From CBDHFQ01 sp965262565 (GTDB lineage: Bacteria; Bacteroidota; Bacteroidia; J057), in NCBI GenBank assembly GCA_965262565.1, contig CBDHFQ010000034.1:1-49664 (forward strand): a stretch of DNA of 49,664 bases, written 5' to 3'. Shown here one piece after another: positions 30,723-40,156 of the stretch (position 1 is the first letter of the stretch; each line of letters opens with the position of its first letter). The translations under genes and the position numbers were made by a program. Under the pieces are notes generated by a model. That model was not told the DNA's origin. It saw nothing but the letters and a program-made list of their open reading frames with translations, and did no database searches.

Positions 30723-30757
30723 AAAAGCGGATGGATTAGAAAAATCCATCCGCTTTT
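30723..30757. terminator. bidirectional terminator between metalloprotease and hemH
   Basis: AAAAGCGGATGGATT (30723-30737) pairs perfectly with AATCCATCCGCTTTT (30743-30757) over 15 bp with a five-base loop. A-runs on one side and T-runs on the other make it work on both strands, between two convergent genes. The hemH stop follows two bases later. Confidence 0.93.
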
Positions 30758-30759
30758 TA

Positions 30760-31854
30760 TTAGTTGATTATTGTATTCAAGGTTTCTGCCTGGCTGATAT
30801 TTTCTGAATCTATCTGTTTCTCCACCAAATCAGCAAGGCATTCAATAAAAGTAGGAGAATCATTCAATCCCGTTGTATGTTGGAACCCTTTTATTCCTAA
30901 TTCTTCCGCTACTTCCTTGAATTCAATGCCAATTTCATGTAGCGTCTCAATATGATCGCTGACAAAAGCAATTGGAATTACCAGTAATTGTTCTATGCCA
31001 TATCCATGCAGTACCTTAAGGAAATCCTCTGTATTGGGTTTAAGCCATTTCACTGGCCCTACCCTACTTTGATAAGAATGCCAATGGTGATAATCATTTT
31101 TCCTTAGGCTTACTACCGCTTTGATTGTCTCTTTAATCTGCTTTGAATATGGATCCCCTTCCTCTTCAAAATATACAGGTGTCCCATGTGCGCTAAACAA
31201 CAGGTTTACCTCATGGCGTATATCTGAATCAAACGTTTCCAGCGTTTCGTCAATACGCAGATTAAGCGCTTCCAGATACTTTGGATGTAAGTGATATTGA
31301 TATACTACATGGGTTTTCCACTTGTTTTCCAGGTGTCTTGCCCGAATTCTTCTGAACCATTCATTCAAGCTGGAACCTGTGGTGGTGTAAGAAAATTGGG
31401 GATAAAGTGGCAAAAGTATAATTTCATCCACTTCCGCTTTCAATAAATTATCTAAGGCTTCATCTGTACTTGGATACCAATAACGCATAGCTGTTACCAC
31501 AGTAAAAGATACTTGGCCATGTTGCTGATTTAGGTATTTTTCCAAAGCTCTTCTCTGCCATTCTGTGATAGGGTTAGTAGAGGAGCAACAATCGGAGATT
31601 TTATTGTTTAAGCGGTTAGTACAGGTTTTAGGTCCAAGGCATCCTTCAGGACAAGCGTTAATCTCTTTATATTTTACACTGACACTTTTAGCACGCCTTT
31701 TTGTAATAAAAGTAATCAGACTACTACGAAGTTTTCCTTTGAGGGGAATTTTAAAAATATCATCGTCCATGAAGAGATTGTAGAGAAATGGCTGTACAGC
31801 CTCTTCATTGTTAGGCCCTCCGAGATTTAATAATACTACCCCAATTTTTTTCAT
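30760..31854 (-). CDS. hemH: ferrochelatase with cysteine-rich insertion
   Basis: A 364-residue enzyme that puts ferrous iron into protoporphyrin IX (or coproporphyrin in the alternative pathway). Family motifs: GVVLLNLGGPNNEEAVQPFL at the start, LLPLYPQFSYTTTGSS (about 148-162), catalytic His223 in LLFSAHGTPVYF, and the second active-site region FVSDHIETLHEIGIEFK. After YKEIN there is an insertion with Cys68, Cys72, Cys78, Cys89 and Cys90 (CPEGCLGPKTC, then CC), where typical Bacteroidota enzymes go directly to GGSPI; see finding. Otherwise length and order are normal. Start ATG 31854; a hairpin lies in its leader. Confidence 0.94.
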   Translation of the reverse strand: MKKIGVVLLNLGGPNNEEAVQPFLYNLFMDDDIFKIPLKGKLRSSLITFITKRRAKSVSVKYKEINACPEGCLGPKTCTNRLNNKISDCCSSTNPITEWQRRALEKYLNQQHGQVSFTVVTAMRYWYPSTDEALDNLLKAEVDEIILLPLYPQFSYTTTGSSLNEWFRRIRARHLENKWKTHVVYQYHLHPKYLEALNLRIDETLETFDSDIRHEVNLLFSAHGTPVYFEEEGDPYSKQIKETIKAVVSLRKNDYHHWHSYQSRVGPVKWLKPNTEDFLKVLHGYGIEQLLVIPIAFVSDHIETLHEIGIEFKEVAEELGIKGFQHTTGLNDSPTFIECLADLVEKQIDSENISQAETLNTIIN

Positions 31855-31873
31855 ATGATATTAAATTAATTTA

Positions 31874-31891
31874 AGATGTTAGGAAACATCT
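31874..31891 (-). promoter_or_regulatory. inverted repeat in the hemH leader
   Basis: AGATGTT (31874-31880) and AACATCT (31885-31891) form a perfect 7-bp palindrome with four bases between, about 20-37 bases upstream of the hemH start. It could be a leader hairpin or operator. Nothing identifies the binder. Confidence 0.3.
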
Positions 31892-31991
31892 AACTATTAC
31901 TGTATAAACACCATAAAATACATTTAGTTAGCATATGTACGGAAAAGATAAATTTTCTTACAAATCTCTTATCTGGAAGCCATGGTAAGTG

Positions 31992-32016
31992 CATAGAATA
32001 CACTACGAATTCTATG
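31992..32016. promoter_or_regulatory. inverted repeat between hemH and the UspA gene
   Basis: CATAGAAT (31992-31999) and ATTCTATG (32009-32016) form a perfect 8-bp inverted repeat with a nine-base spacer. It is about 150 bases upstream of the UspA start and 140 of the hemH start. The rest of the 312-base gap (31855-32166) is AT-rich with no gene. Confidence 0.3.
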
Positions 32017-32166
32017 TGTTTGATAAAGTTGAATTATTATAGCAATGTAAGAAATTCCCACTTTTAGAAGGTGTCTTTTAGGGAATATCAAGCAGCTATT
32101 TTCTTCTTTATCTCGTTTAAAGTAGTATATAAATGTTTTGAAATTCCAGGTAATCGACTTATCAAG

Positions 32167-33063
32167 ATGAAAGAAATTTTGGCGTCTTTCAATTTTGACG
32201 CAAAAAGTAATAATCCGCTGAAATATGCCAGCACTATAGCAAAGAGAGCTTCTTCCAAATTAGTATTGTGGTACTCTCAGGGTTCTATTTTCAACAATGA
32301 ATCCAGGGATATAACTGAAGACAAACGAGTCAACGGTGAAGAATTCCTGAAATACATGAGATCTTCCAAATCCAGACGAAGAATAAAAAATATTATTTCT
32401 CTTCTGGACGAGCAAGGCGTAGATTATGTTTTTCAAGTTCACAGTGGCCATCCTATCAAAGGATTGATTAAAGCGTGTGATGCTGGGAATTATGAACTTC
32501 TCATCCTTAGTACTCATTTTGTGGGAAGGTTTTGGAGCTATCTTCAAGACGCTTATATCTCTAAAATCATATCTGAAGTAAAGCTTCCGGTATTTGTTGT
32601 TCCACAACAAATAAGATTTAATAACATTGAGCATATCACATATGCCGCTGATTTGACAGAATATGATCCTGCTGTAATCTATCATTTAAAGTCTATTGCT
32701 TCTTTATTTGATGCCAAATTGTCTATCGTGCATGTGAACTCTGAGGAAGAGGAACATCAGGCTGGATATGTAACTTGTCTCGAAAAAACTATCTCAGACA
32801 CTTTAGACTATCCTAAAATTTACTATAAATTCTTTGACGATATAGATCCTTTATCTGGCATAAAGCGATTTGTTCATTTAAACAATGCTAATATGCTAGC
32901 CATGATTCATAGGAAAAAATTTTCCTGGAAAGACTTGTTGAAAAAGGGAAGTTTAATCAGAAATATATCTCAGGAATTACAAATCCCCTTACTTTCTTTT
33001 GGTCAGCAACCTATGAATATTAACTATGAGTCTGGATACTTAAAGCCTTCTGGAGGATTGTAA
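32167..33063 (+). CDS. universal stress protein with tandem UspA-like domains
   Basis: A 298-residue soluble protein. I chose ATG 32167 over the GTG at 32071 because KEILASFNFD is the usual first strand of UspA. Domain 1 is about residues 1-150 (ends LPVFVVPQ); domain 2 is about 155-285 (HITYAADLTEYDP, LSIVHVN, ends IPLLSFGQQ). The ATP-binding glycine motif G-x2-G-x9-GS is not clear in either domain, so nucleotide binding is doubtful. Role in the stress response is inferred from the family. Its 3' end overlaps the rhomboid gene by 40 bases tail to tail. Confidence 0.8.
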   Translation: MKEILASFNFDAKSNNPLKYASTIAKRASSKLVLWYSQGSIFNNESRDITEDKRVNGEEFLKYMRSSKSRRRIKNIISLLDEQGVDYVFQVHSGHPIKGLIKACDAGNYELLILSTHFVGRFWSYLQDAYISKIISEVKLPVFVVPQQIRFNNIEHITYAADLTEYDPAVIYHLKSIASLFDAKLSIVHVNSEEEEHQAGYVTCLEKTISDTLDYPKIYYKFFDDIDPLSGIKRFVHLNNANMLAMIHRKKFSWKDLLKKGSLIRNISQELQIPLLSFGQQPMNINYESGYLKPSGGL

Positions 33064-33695
33064 TTATTTTTATAATCCCATTCACCAGAATCTTGAGTAT
33101 CGTCGATTTGCCAGGAATATATAGTCTCTTGCCTTATTACTTCCTTTCTGTAGTAAAAGGCAAGAAGAATTCCTGCCAATGCACCGAATAAGTGGGATTC
33201 CCAGGAAACGTACTCTTTAGTTGGTAGGATCCCCCACACCATTCCGCCATATAAAAATGCTACCAACAAGGAAATAGCCAGGGATACTTTATCTTTTCTA
33301 AACACTCCTGAAAAAAAGAGAAAAAAGGCAAAAGCATAAATTATTCCGCTCGCTCCAATATGATATGAAGGTCTTGCAGCGGCCCAAACCCACAATCCAG
33401 TAATAATGATTGCACCTATGATCAGCTGAAGGGATATTGATCTGTAAAAATATAATATCAATGAAGATAGAATAAATAAAGGAATACTATTTGATAAAAG
33501 ATGATCGTAAGTGGGGGCATGTATCCACGGAGAGGTGAAAATACCGATTAATCCATCCCAGCTACGAGGCCTTATCCCCCAATTAGATAAATTAATTCCC
33601 GACCATGCACTCATTATCCAAATAATCCATAGAATGATTATCCAAATCGCTGATATCACCAAGGCTTGATAGAGATGTCGCTTTTCCTTTACCAA
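33024..33695 (-). CDS. rhomboid-family intramembrane serine protease
   Basis: A 223-residue integral membrane protein with six helices. The catalytic pair is Ser116 in HIGASGIIYA and His168 in WESHLFGALAG. The oxyanion/L4-side HLLSNSIPL (about 65-73) is also present, with the family WR-like region replaced by PSW. It cleaves membrane proteins within or near their transmembrane parts. Substrates are unknown. Start ATG 33695. It ends inside the UspA gene on the other strand. Confidence 0.92.
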   Translation of the reverse strand: MVKEKRHLYQALVISAIWIIILWIIWIMSAWSGINLSNWGIRPRSWDGLIGIFTSPWIHAPTYDHLLSNSIPLFILSSLILYFYRSISLQLIIGAIIITGLWVWAAARPSYHIGASGIIYAFAFFLFFSGVFRKDKVSLAISLLVAFLYGGMVWGILPTKEYVSWESHLFGALAGILLAFYYRKEVIRQETIYSWQIDDTQDSGEWDYKNNYNPPEGFKYPDS

Positions 33696-33752
33696 TTTTT
33701 TTTATTCAATGATGTTACTAAAGTTACGTGATTGTTAGTTTCTTGTTTACCT

Positions 33753-35357
33753 ATGTCTACTCCAACTTCTTCCCCATTATTAACTGTAGAACAACTTAGT
33801 GTCTCAAAAGGAGATATCAAACTCCTCGATTCCATTCATTTTACCATTATTTCTGGTCAATCTTTAGCGATAGTTGGTCCAAGTGGAAGTGGTAAATCTA
33901 TTACCTCCCTCGCAATTACTCGCCTGCTTCCACCAGAATTACAGCTTACCAATGGAAATGTATTCTTTTCCGTAGACAAAAATGAGACAGTGAATCTCGC
34001 GCATTGTTCCAAACACCAATTAAACCAAATAAGAGGAAAAAAAATCAGTATGATATTTCAGGATCCTGGCCTAGCATTAAATCCCGTATTTACCTGTGGC
34101 GCACAAATAAAAGAAACGATCCAAAAACATACTACTGATCTCTCTTCTTCTGCAACACCGAAAGTTTATGAATGGATAGATAGAGTAGAACTTCCCCAAA
34201 GAACGTATAATGCATATCCGCACGAATTATCAGGAGGGCAACTTCAAAGGGTCATGATAGCTATAGCTCTTTGTGCTAATCCCACATTATTAATTGCTGA
34301 TGAACCAACTACTTCCCTGGATGTTTTAACACAATTCCGAATTTTAACTCTCATCGAACAATTAAAAAAAGAGCTAAATATTTCTATCCTGCTCATCAGC
34401 CACAATCCTTCAGTAGTCAAGAACATAGCTGATCACATCATACATTTGGACCAAGGAAAGCTCGTACCTCCTCCCCCATCTATTTCTTTCACTACATCAG
34501 CCTCTGTAGATCGAAGTAGGCGCAATGATCTCCTCAAGCATCCTATACCTATACTAACAGTAAAAGGGATAACAAAGACCTTTAGAGTGGATCGTAAAAA
34601 GAGGCTTAAGGTGTTAGAAAAAGTATCTTTGACACTTTTCAAGGGAGAAAGTCTTGGATTAACAGGAGTATCAGGGAGCGGAAAATCTACATTGGCTAAA
34701 ATCATAGCGGGATTAATCAAATCAGAAAAAGGAGAAATTATTAGGCACGAACTTCTCAGTAAACAGCAAAAGCTATCTCCAAAGTGGTCATCATTTGTTA
34801 GTATGATCCATTCTTCTTTAAGAATAGACAACATTTATCTACAGTATGTTTTTCAGCATGCTGCCAGTTCCCTTAATCCAAGAATGAAAGTAGGAGCAAT
34901 AATAGGAGAACCCATTCGCTACCATAAACTACTAAGGGACAAAAGCGACATTGAGCGGAAGATTTACAGCCTACTGACAAAAGTGAAATTAAGTCCTGAA
35001 GACTTCATAGATAGATATCCCCACCAATTATCAGGAGGAGAAAAGCAAAGGGTTTGTATTGCCAGGTCTTTAGCTATTTCTCCCAGCGTATTAGTATGTG
35101 ATGAAATATGGTCCTCCTTAGATATATATAGCCAAAATGTAATCATACAATTATTACAAGAACTTACTTCTGATGGTACGCTTTCTTTAATATTAATCTC
35201 TCATGATATTCAAACTCTTCTTAACAATTGTGACAGGATTGCAATACTAAAGGATGGGAAAATGATTGACATCGATACACCCCAAAAATTACTCAATTCA
35301 GAGCATGTCTACACTCAGGACTTAATACAAGCAGCTTCACAATCATATATCAGATGA
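33753..35357 (+). CDS. fused two-domain ABC transporter ATPase, oligopeptide type
   Basis: About 534 residues from ATG 33753; the TTG at 33732 adds seven residues with no support. Two nucleotide-binding domains of the DppD/DppF kind are fused. Domain 1: Walker A GPSGSGKS, Q-loop IFQDPGLALNP, signature LSGGQLQRV, Walker B LIADEPTTSLD. Domain 2: GVSGSGKST, FQHAASSLNP, LSGGEKQRV, VLVCDEIWSSLD; here the proline after DE is Ile. This is the YejF-like arrangement that energises peptide or nickel uptake through two permeases. No permease or binding-protein gene is nearby, so its partners must be encoded elsewhere. A weak hairpin (35370-35390) follows. Confidence 0.9.
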   Translation: MSTPTSSPLLTVEQLSVSKGDIKLLDSIHFTIISGQSLAIVGPSGSGKSITSLAITRLLPPELQLTNGNVFFSVDKNETVNLAHCSKHQLNQIRGKKISMIFQDPGLALNPVFTCGAQIKETIQKHTTDLSSSATPKVYEWIDRVELPQRTYNAYPHELSGGQLQRVMIAIALCANPTLLIADEPTTSLDVLTQFRILTLIEQLKKELNISILLISHNPSVVKNIADHIIHLDQGKLVPPPPSISFTTSASVDRSRRNDLLKHPIPILTVKGITKTFRVDRKKRLKVLEKVSLTLFKGESLGLTGVSGSGKSTLAKIIAGLIKSEKGEIIRHELLSKQQKLSPKWSSFVSMIHSSLRIDNIYLQYVFQHAASSLNPRMKVGAIIGEPIRYHKLLRDKSDIERKIYSLLTKVKLSPEDFIDRYPHQLSGGEKQRVCIARSLAISPSVLVCDEIWSSLDIYSQNVIIQLLQELTSDGTLSLILISHDIQTLLNNCDRIAILKDGKMIDIDTPQKLLNSEHVYTQDLIQAASQSYIR

Positions 35358-35369
35358 AAGTGAAGCCAC

Positions 35370-35390
35370 ATATTGTTATTAAAGCAATAT
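35370..35390. terminator. weak hairpin between convergent genes
   Basis: ATATTG and CAATAT are a 6-bp inverted repeat with nine bases between, followed by CTTTTATT. It sits in the 39-base gap between the ABC ATPase and the SprB-repeat protein, where a shared terminator is expected. Confidence 0.35.
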
Positions 35391-35396
35391 CTTTTA

Positions 35397-38300
35397 TTAC
35401 TTAATTAATATTTTTCTACTTGCCATACCCTCACTAGTAGTGATTTGAAGCAAATATACCCCAGCGGAAATTCCTGTTAATGAATATTCCCTTTTATATT
35501 CTAATCCAGCATTAACTTCTTCTTCAATGATGGATCTACCTTGAGCATCCGATAAGTTAATACGAATTCTTTGAGGCGCTTCGAGATTTAACACCATTGT
35601 AATCCGATCAATGCCAGGATTTGGAAATACTTCCCATCCGAAAATTCCAGCTGCTAATTCGTCTTCTATACTGGTTACCGTATCTACTACACAAGCAATA
35701 CCCTCAATAATAGCACTATCAATAGCCGTACATCCATTTGCATCTGTCAATGTAACAGTATAGGTGTCTCCACAAAGACCGGTGTTAAAGGACTGGGTAC
35801 TTCCATCGCTCCATAATACATCATAAGGATTAGATCCAGCATTAGGCGTACCCCCATTACCCTGAACCACTGCAACTCCTGTAAATGGTGGAGCTTCAGA
35901 ATTATTAGGAGCTGAAGCTGTCGCTGTAACAGTTAGTGGGCCAGGTTCAACAATAGAGGCTGTGGCAGTAGATGTACATTCATTTTCGTCAGTAATAGTT
36001 ACCGAATATTCTCCCGCTTCCAGATTGAGAAGCTCAGGAGTCGTATCTCCTGTGGTCCAAGCAAAAGCAATTTCTCCAGTTCCTCCAAACGCTCTCGCAA
36101 CAATAGATCCGTTTCCTTCTCCTGTACATCTGATATTTGTGCTGGAAAGTGCCAATGAGAAAGAATCTGGCTCTTCAATTTCAACCTGTAATACACTCTC
36201 ACAATTATTTGTATCTCGAACAACCACCTCATACAATCCCTCGTCCAATCCTGTAAATTGGTTGCTGGTTGCGAAGTTTTCTCCATCTATAGAGAACTGA
36301 TAACCAGGCGTTCCTCCAGTAGCATTTACAGTAATCTGTCCATTATCATCACCAAAACAAGCTATATCAATAGTATTGGTACTATCTAAAGCAAGTACTG
36401 GTGCATCTATATTATCCAATACAATCTGAATTTCATCTGTACAACCTGCATCATCAGAAACAACTACAGAATAAATTCCTGCTGATAAGTTATCGATAGT
36501 AGCAGTAGTTGCGCTATCTGCATTGGCATCCCATTGAAAATTAAAGCCTCCAGAACCTCCACCAGCTACGATTTCGATGCTTCCATCCGTTGTGCCACAA
36601 TTAGGCTCGGTAATATTGAAGGTATTTTCAAATGGACTTGCTTTACAATTGAAAAAGAAATTCTTCTCTTCTGTAAAAGCAGTGGTAGAAGGAACTACAA
36701 TGTCAGTAACGTAAAAGAAAGAGGCAGGATCAAGCGCTGTAGCACCATCCAAATTGGTAAAAACAGTAGGAAGGGTAAATGATCCTTCGTTTTCTAAGAT
36801 AATCTCTGGGATTTTGGGTAAAAGAATTAATCCTCCGAATGTTTGGTCATCTTCTGTCCAGCTAAAGGTTGTGCTAAGTAAATCAGAATCCAGATCCAGC
36901 ACACGACTAAATAAATTTGGTGCTATATTATCAGTAGTCAATCCTCCTGTAGTATCTGTATCTGTCCAGGTGTAAAATATCTTTGAACCTGAAGGATTTC
37001 TGCTGATTTGGGGATGCATATCTACCGCAATTTGCTCCTCTTCGGTAGCGTCAGCCGGGAATTCACCTCTGAAAGTAGCCTGACGACTTAAAAATAATAA
37101 ATTTAAATCTCCAAATTCATCAAATGTGAAATCAACAGTAATTTTAGGAAATCCCGGAAAGATGGAATAGGTAGCAGTATCGTTCAATTGATTAGTTCCA
37201 GCTCCAACCAGAGCTAGTATATGTGGATTACCTTCAGCATCTACCACCAAATCATGACTAAAACCTGTAGTAGGCTGCGGAGTAACGATAACTGTATCGA
37301 ATTCTACAAAATTCCCATTGTCATCCAGAACACTATCTAAAAATGCTAATGTTAATGAATCAGATAAATCAGTATAATCTCTCATATCTAATTCCAAAGG
37401 CTCGCTCCAACTCGCTCCAGCGTCCTGACTAGATATAATAACTGGGCTGTATGCTCCATTGACCCCAGTATTTAAATCTCCAAGAAAAGTAACATATCCA
37501 ATTTGTCCATCCGGGCTGAAGGCAATATTTGGCGTAGTATAATCTGGTCCAGTCGATCCTGCACCTGGTGCTACAAAATGATCAGGACTAATAATTGAAC
37601 TAAGCTGCCAGTCAATTTGTCCACTTACCTCATCCAATAATCCTTTGTAAATATGAACCCTTCCTAATCCATTATCAGCGGGAGCTGAGTTGCTTACACT
37701 TTCCAAAGCGACATACCAAAATTCTCCTGCTACCCTTTGTGTCAAACCTCCATTAACATCTCTAAAGGATCCCTGGAATAGATAATCTTCTTGATCTATT
37801 GACAAATTCCCGGCCGGATCATTAAGGGTAACTGCTGCCGCGCCATCCCACTCTCCATTTAGTTGGGTAAGAATGGATCCGATGGCAACCATTTTTAAGT
37901 CTTCCACATTTTGGCTTCCTTCGGGAGCATACAATTGAGCCATAGGAAAACGAATGGGGTTTTGATATACAGGAGTAATAGGGCCAATTCCGAAACATGG
38001 AAGTTGATCTCCGGTATCCCAGCTTGCTCCGCCGTCTGTTGAAATAGAATACCTTAAAATACCATTATTAACGGTGGCTGCTTCACCTAGTGGATCACAC
38101 TGAACAATATTTTGACGATATAAGAAGGCAACAGTACCATTTGTCCCAATTCCATTTAAAGCAGCTAAAGGAGGACAAGAAGGATTCAATGTGGTAAATG
38201 GATTAGATGCTTCTCCAATTTTAATCACCGTTACGGCATCTGAAGTATAACGCGTTCCAACGGGATCTTGAGAGAAATCACTTGTTATATTGGACGTGGA

Positions 38301-38459
38301 GGTTCTGTCTAATTTTTCATTGTGTAGTGAAGGAGCTATGTTAACAAACTGAGTCAGTGTTTGCTTGTCGACAATCCTGGTCCGTAATTTACTGGCAGAC
38401 TGCCCCCAAACATAATTACCGAATATCAGTAAAAGAATTAGCGTAGAGAGATTTCTCAT
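35397..38459 (-). CDS. T9SS-exported protein with four SprB-type repeats
   Basis: A 1020-residue secreted or surface protein. Signal peptide: about residues 1-19 (LSTLILLLIFGNYVWGQ). Residues about 60-600 resemble a sialidase-like or BNR propeller-type module with repeated sample-like D-rich turns (SISTDGGASWDTGD, ISSQDAGASWSEPL), the 'Asp-box' pattern S-x-D-x-G-x-x-W. Residues about 605-900 hold four SprB-type repeats (CFGDDNGQITVNATGGTPGY, CTGEGNGSIVARAFGGTG and two others). SprB repeats occur in gliding adhesins. The last 75 residues are a T9SS type A sorting domain (EVFPNPGIDRI, SAGVYLLQITTSEG, RKILIK). Substrate and function are unknown. Confidence 0.85.
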   Translation of the reverse strand: MRNLSTLILLLIFGNYVWGQSASKLRTRIVDKQTLTQFVNIAPSLHNEKLDRTSTSNITSDFSQDPVGTRYTSDAVTVIKIGEASNPFTTLNPSCPPLAALNGIGTNGTVAFLYRQNIVQCDPLGEAATVNNGILRYSISTDGGASWDTGDQLPCFGIGPITPVYQNPIRFPMAQLYAPEGSQNVEDLKMVAIGSILTQLNGEWDGAAAVTLNDPAGNLSIDQEDYLFQGSFRDVNGGLTQRVAGEFWYVALESVSNSAPADNGLGRVHIYKGLLDEVSGQIDWQLSSIISPDHFVAPGAGSTGPDYTTPNIAFSPDGQIGYVTFLGDLNTGVNGAYSPVIISSQDAGASWSEPLELDMRDYTDLSDSLTLAFLDSVLDDNGNFVEFDTVIVTPQPTTGFSHDLVVDAEGNPHILALVGAGTNQLNDTATYSIFPGFPKITVDFTFDEFGDLNLLFLSRQATFRGEFPADATEEEQIAVDMHPQISRNPSGSKIFYTWTDTDTTGGLTTDNIAPNLFSRVLDLDSDLLSTTFSWTEDDQTFGGLILLPKIPEIILENEGSFTLPTVFTNLDGATALDPASFFYVTDIVVPSTTAFTEEKNFFFNCKASPFENTFNITEPNCGTTDGSIEIVAGGGSGGFNFQWDANADSATTATIDNLSAGIYSVVVSDDAGCTDEIQIVLDNIDAPVLALDSTNTIDIACFGDDNGQITVNATGGTPGYQFSIDGENFATSNQFTGLDEGLYEVVVRDTNNCESVLQVEIEEPDSFSLALSSTNIRCTGEGNGSIVARAFGGTGEIAFAWTTGDTTPELLNLEAGEYSVTITDENECTSTATASIVEPGPLTVTATASAPNNSEAPPFTGVAVVQGNGGTPNAGSNPYDVLWSDGSTQSFNTGLCGDTYTVTLTDANGCTAIDSAIIEGIACVVDTVTSIEDELAAGIFGWEVFPNPGIDRITMVLNLEAPQRIRINLSDAQGRSIIEEEVNAGLEYKREYSLTGISAGVYLLQITTSEGMASRKILIK

Positions 38460-38774
38460 AATGATTCAATTGAAAGAAGTAAACAATAAAGATGATTATT
38501 TTAAGCTTAAAATTTATACAAAATTGCAAACTTTCACCCTACTCGAACATCATTTTTATCATTTCTACACTTTTTTCTCGAAGTTAATCAAGCTGTAGTG
38601 GAAGATTATCAAGATTTTGGATTATTGCTTTATACCTATCATCTTTTAACTATATTTAAATTCGTAATAAATTAGGCTAATTTTTTCACATATCTCACTT
38701 GTGCTGAAGTGTCTGATTAATCAAAAGAACTGATTCAATTAATCGGAATTTTAATTTTTTAAATATTAACAACC
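38460..38774. other. divergent intergenic region upstream of metY
   Basis: About 315 AT-rich bases between a minus-strand gene and metY. I looked for a SAM riboswitch (SAM-I, SAM-II) and found no matching conserved blocks, so methionine control is not evident here. Confidence 0.5.
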
Positions 38775-40100
38775 ATGAGCGAACAACATCAATATCACTT
38801 TGACACTCTACAACTACACGCAGGACAGGAAGAAGTAGAGCAAACCACAAGAGCAAGAGCTGTCCCTATATACCAGACAACTTCTTTTACCTTTAAGGAT
38901 AGTGATCATGCAGCAAAACTGTTTGCCTTACAGGAATTCGGAAATATTTACAGCAGGATCATGAATCCTACCACTGATGTTTTTGAAAAAAGAATGGCTC
39001 AGTTGGAAGGAGGTGCAGCTGCCGTAGCTACCGCTTCAGGTCAATCTGCCCAGTTCCTGGCCTTACACACACTCTTAAATCACGGCCAGAATATAGTTGC
39101 TAGTTCTCATTTGTATGGAGGAACTTATAATCAATTTAAGGTATCATTTAAAAGACTAGGCATTGATGTAAAATTTGCAGATGGGGTAAATGTAGATTCT
39201 TACGAATCATTGATAGACGAAGATACTCGTGTGATATATCTCGAGACGATAGGCAATCCAGAATATAGTGTTCCCGATTTTGAAGCTTTCGCAAAATTAG
39301 CAGGAAAATATCAAATACCACTTGTAGTAGATAACACCTTTGGTGCTGGAGGATACATTTGTCAACCTATTCGCTATGGAGCAAATGTTGTGTTACACTC
39401 AGCGACCAAATGGATCGGAGGCCACGGAACTACTATCGCTGGTGTATTGATCGACGGAGGAAATTTCGATTACGGAAATGGGAAATTCCCTCAGTTCTCT
39501 GAGCCCTCAGAAGGATATCATGGAATGGTGTTTAACGAGATCTTCGGCCCAGGCGGTCCATTCGGCAATATTGCTTTTGCTATCAGAGCCAGAGTAGAAG
39601 GCCTAAGAGACTTTGGGCCAGCTCAGTCTCCCTTTAGCTCATTTATGCTATTACAAGGATTAGAAACACTGTCGCTTCGTGTTCAAAGAACGGCAGATAA
39701 TGCACTTGCCCTTGCAAAGTGGTTAGATGCACATGATCAGGTAGAATTAGTAAAATATCCTGGCTTAGAACACAGCCCATATCACGAAGTAGCTAAGAAA
39801 TACCTGCCGAATGGTTTTGGAGGAGTATTGAGCTTCAAATTGAAAGGAGATTTCGATAAAGCAGTCAGTTTTGTTAATAATCTAAAATTGATCAGCCATC
39901 TGGCAAATGTAGGAGATGCTAAGACCTTGATTATTCATCCAGCATCTACTACTCATCAGCAGCTTAGTCCAGAGGAGCAACTTTCAGCAGGAGTAGAACC
40001 TACTACGCTGAGAATATCAGTAGGAATTGAATATTTGGAAGATATCAAATATGATATCCAACAGTCTCTGGATTTGGTTTCAAACCCAGTAGTGGCCTGA
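38775..40100 (+). CDS. metY: O-acetylhomoserine sulfhydrylase (aminocarboxypropyltransferase)
   Basis: A 441-residue PLP enzyme that makes homocysteine from O-acetylhomoserine and sulfide. It has the Cys/Met metabolism fold: FDTLQLHAGQ at the start, YQTTSFTF, YSRIMNPTTDVFEKRMAQLEG, SSHLYGGTYNQF, VVDNTFGAGG, and PLP-binding Lys212 in HSATKWIGGHG. The long insertion after the lysine and the ending HPASTTHQQLSPEEQ, TLRISVGIEYLEDI are those of the MetY rather than MetB/MetC branch. It is followed 107 bases on by metX, which makes its substrate; a hairpin lies between. Confidence 0.95.
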   Translation: MSEQHQYHFDTLQLHAGQEEVEQTTRARAVPIYQTTSFTFKDSDHAAKLFALQEFGNIYSRIMNPTTDVFEKRMAQLEGGAAAVATASGQSAQFLALHTLLNHGQNIVASSHLYGGTYNQFKVSFKRLGIDVKFADGVNVDSYESLIDEDTRVIYLETIGNPEYSVPDFEAFAKLAGKYQIPLVVDNTFGAGGYICQPIRYGANVVLHSATKWIGGHGTTIAGVLIDGGNFDYGNGKFPQFSEPSEGYHGMVFNEIFGPGGPFGNIAFAIRARVEGLRDFGPAQSPFSSFMLLQGLETLSLRVQRTADNALALAKWLDAHDQVELVKYPGLEHSPYHEVAKKYLPNGFGGVLSFKLKGDFDKAVSFVNNLKLISHLANVGDAKTLIIHPASTTHQQLSPEEQLSAGVEPTTLRISVGIEYLEDIKYDIQQSLDLVSNPVVA

Positions 40101-40129
40101 TTCTAAAACATAAAAATATTCTTTTATAT

Positions 40130-40156
40130 CGGGAAGGAGATATTTTCTCTTTCCCG
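40130..40156 (+). terminator. strong hairpin between metY and metX
   Basis: CGGGAAGGAGA pairs with TCTCTTTCCCG over 11 positions (one G-U) around a five-base loop, followed by TATTATTTTA. It is 30 bases after the metY stop. It may end metY transcription, or act as a partial terminator setting the metY:metX ratio. Confidence 0.7.

Noticed and set aside
38460..38774. SAM riboswitch ahead of metY
   Set aside because: No SAM-I or SAM-II conserved blocks or pseudoknot could be found by eye.
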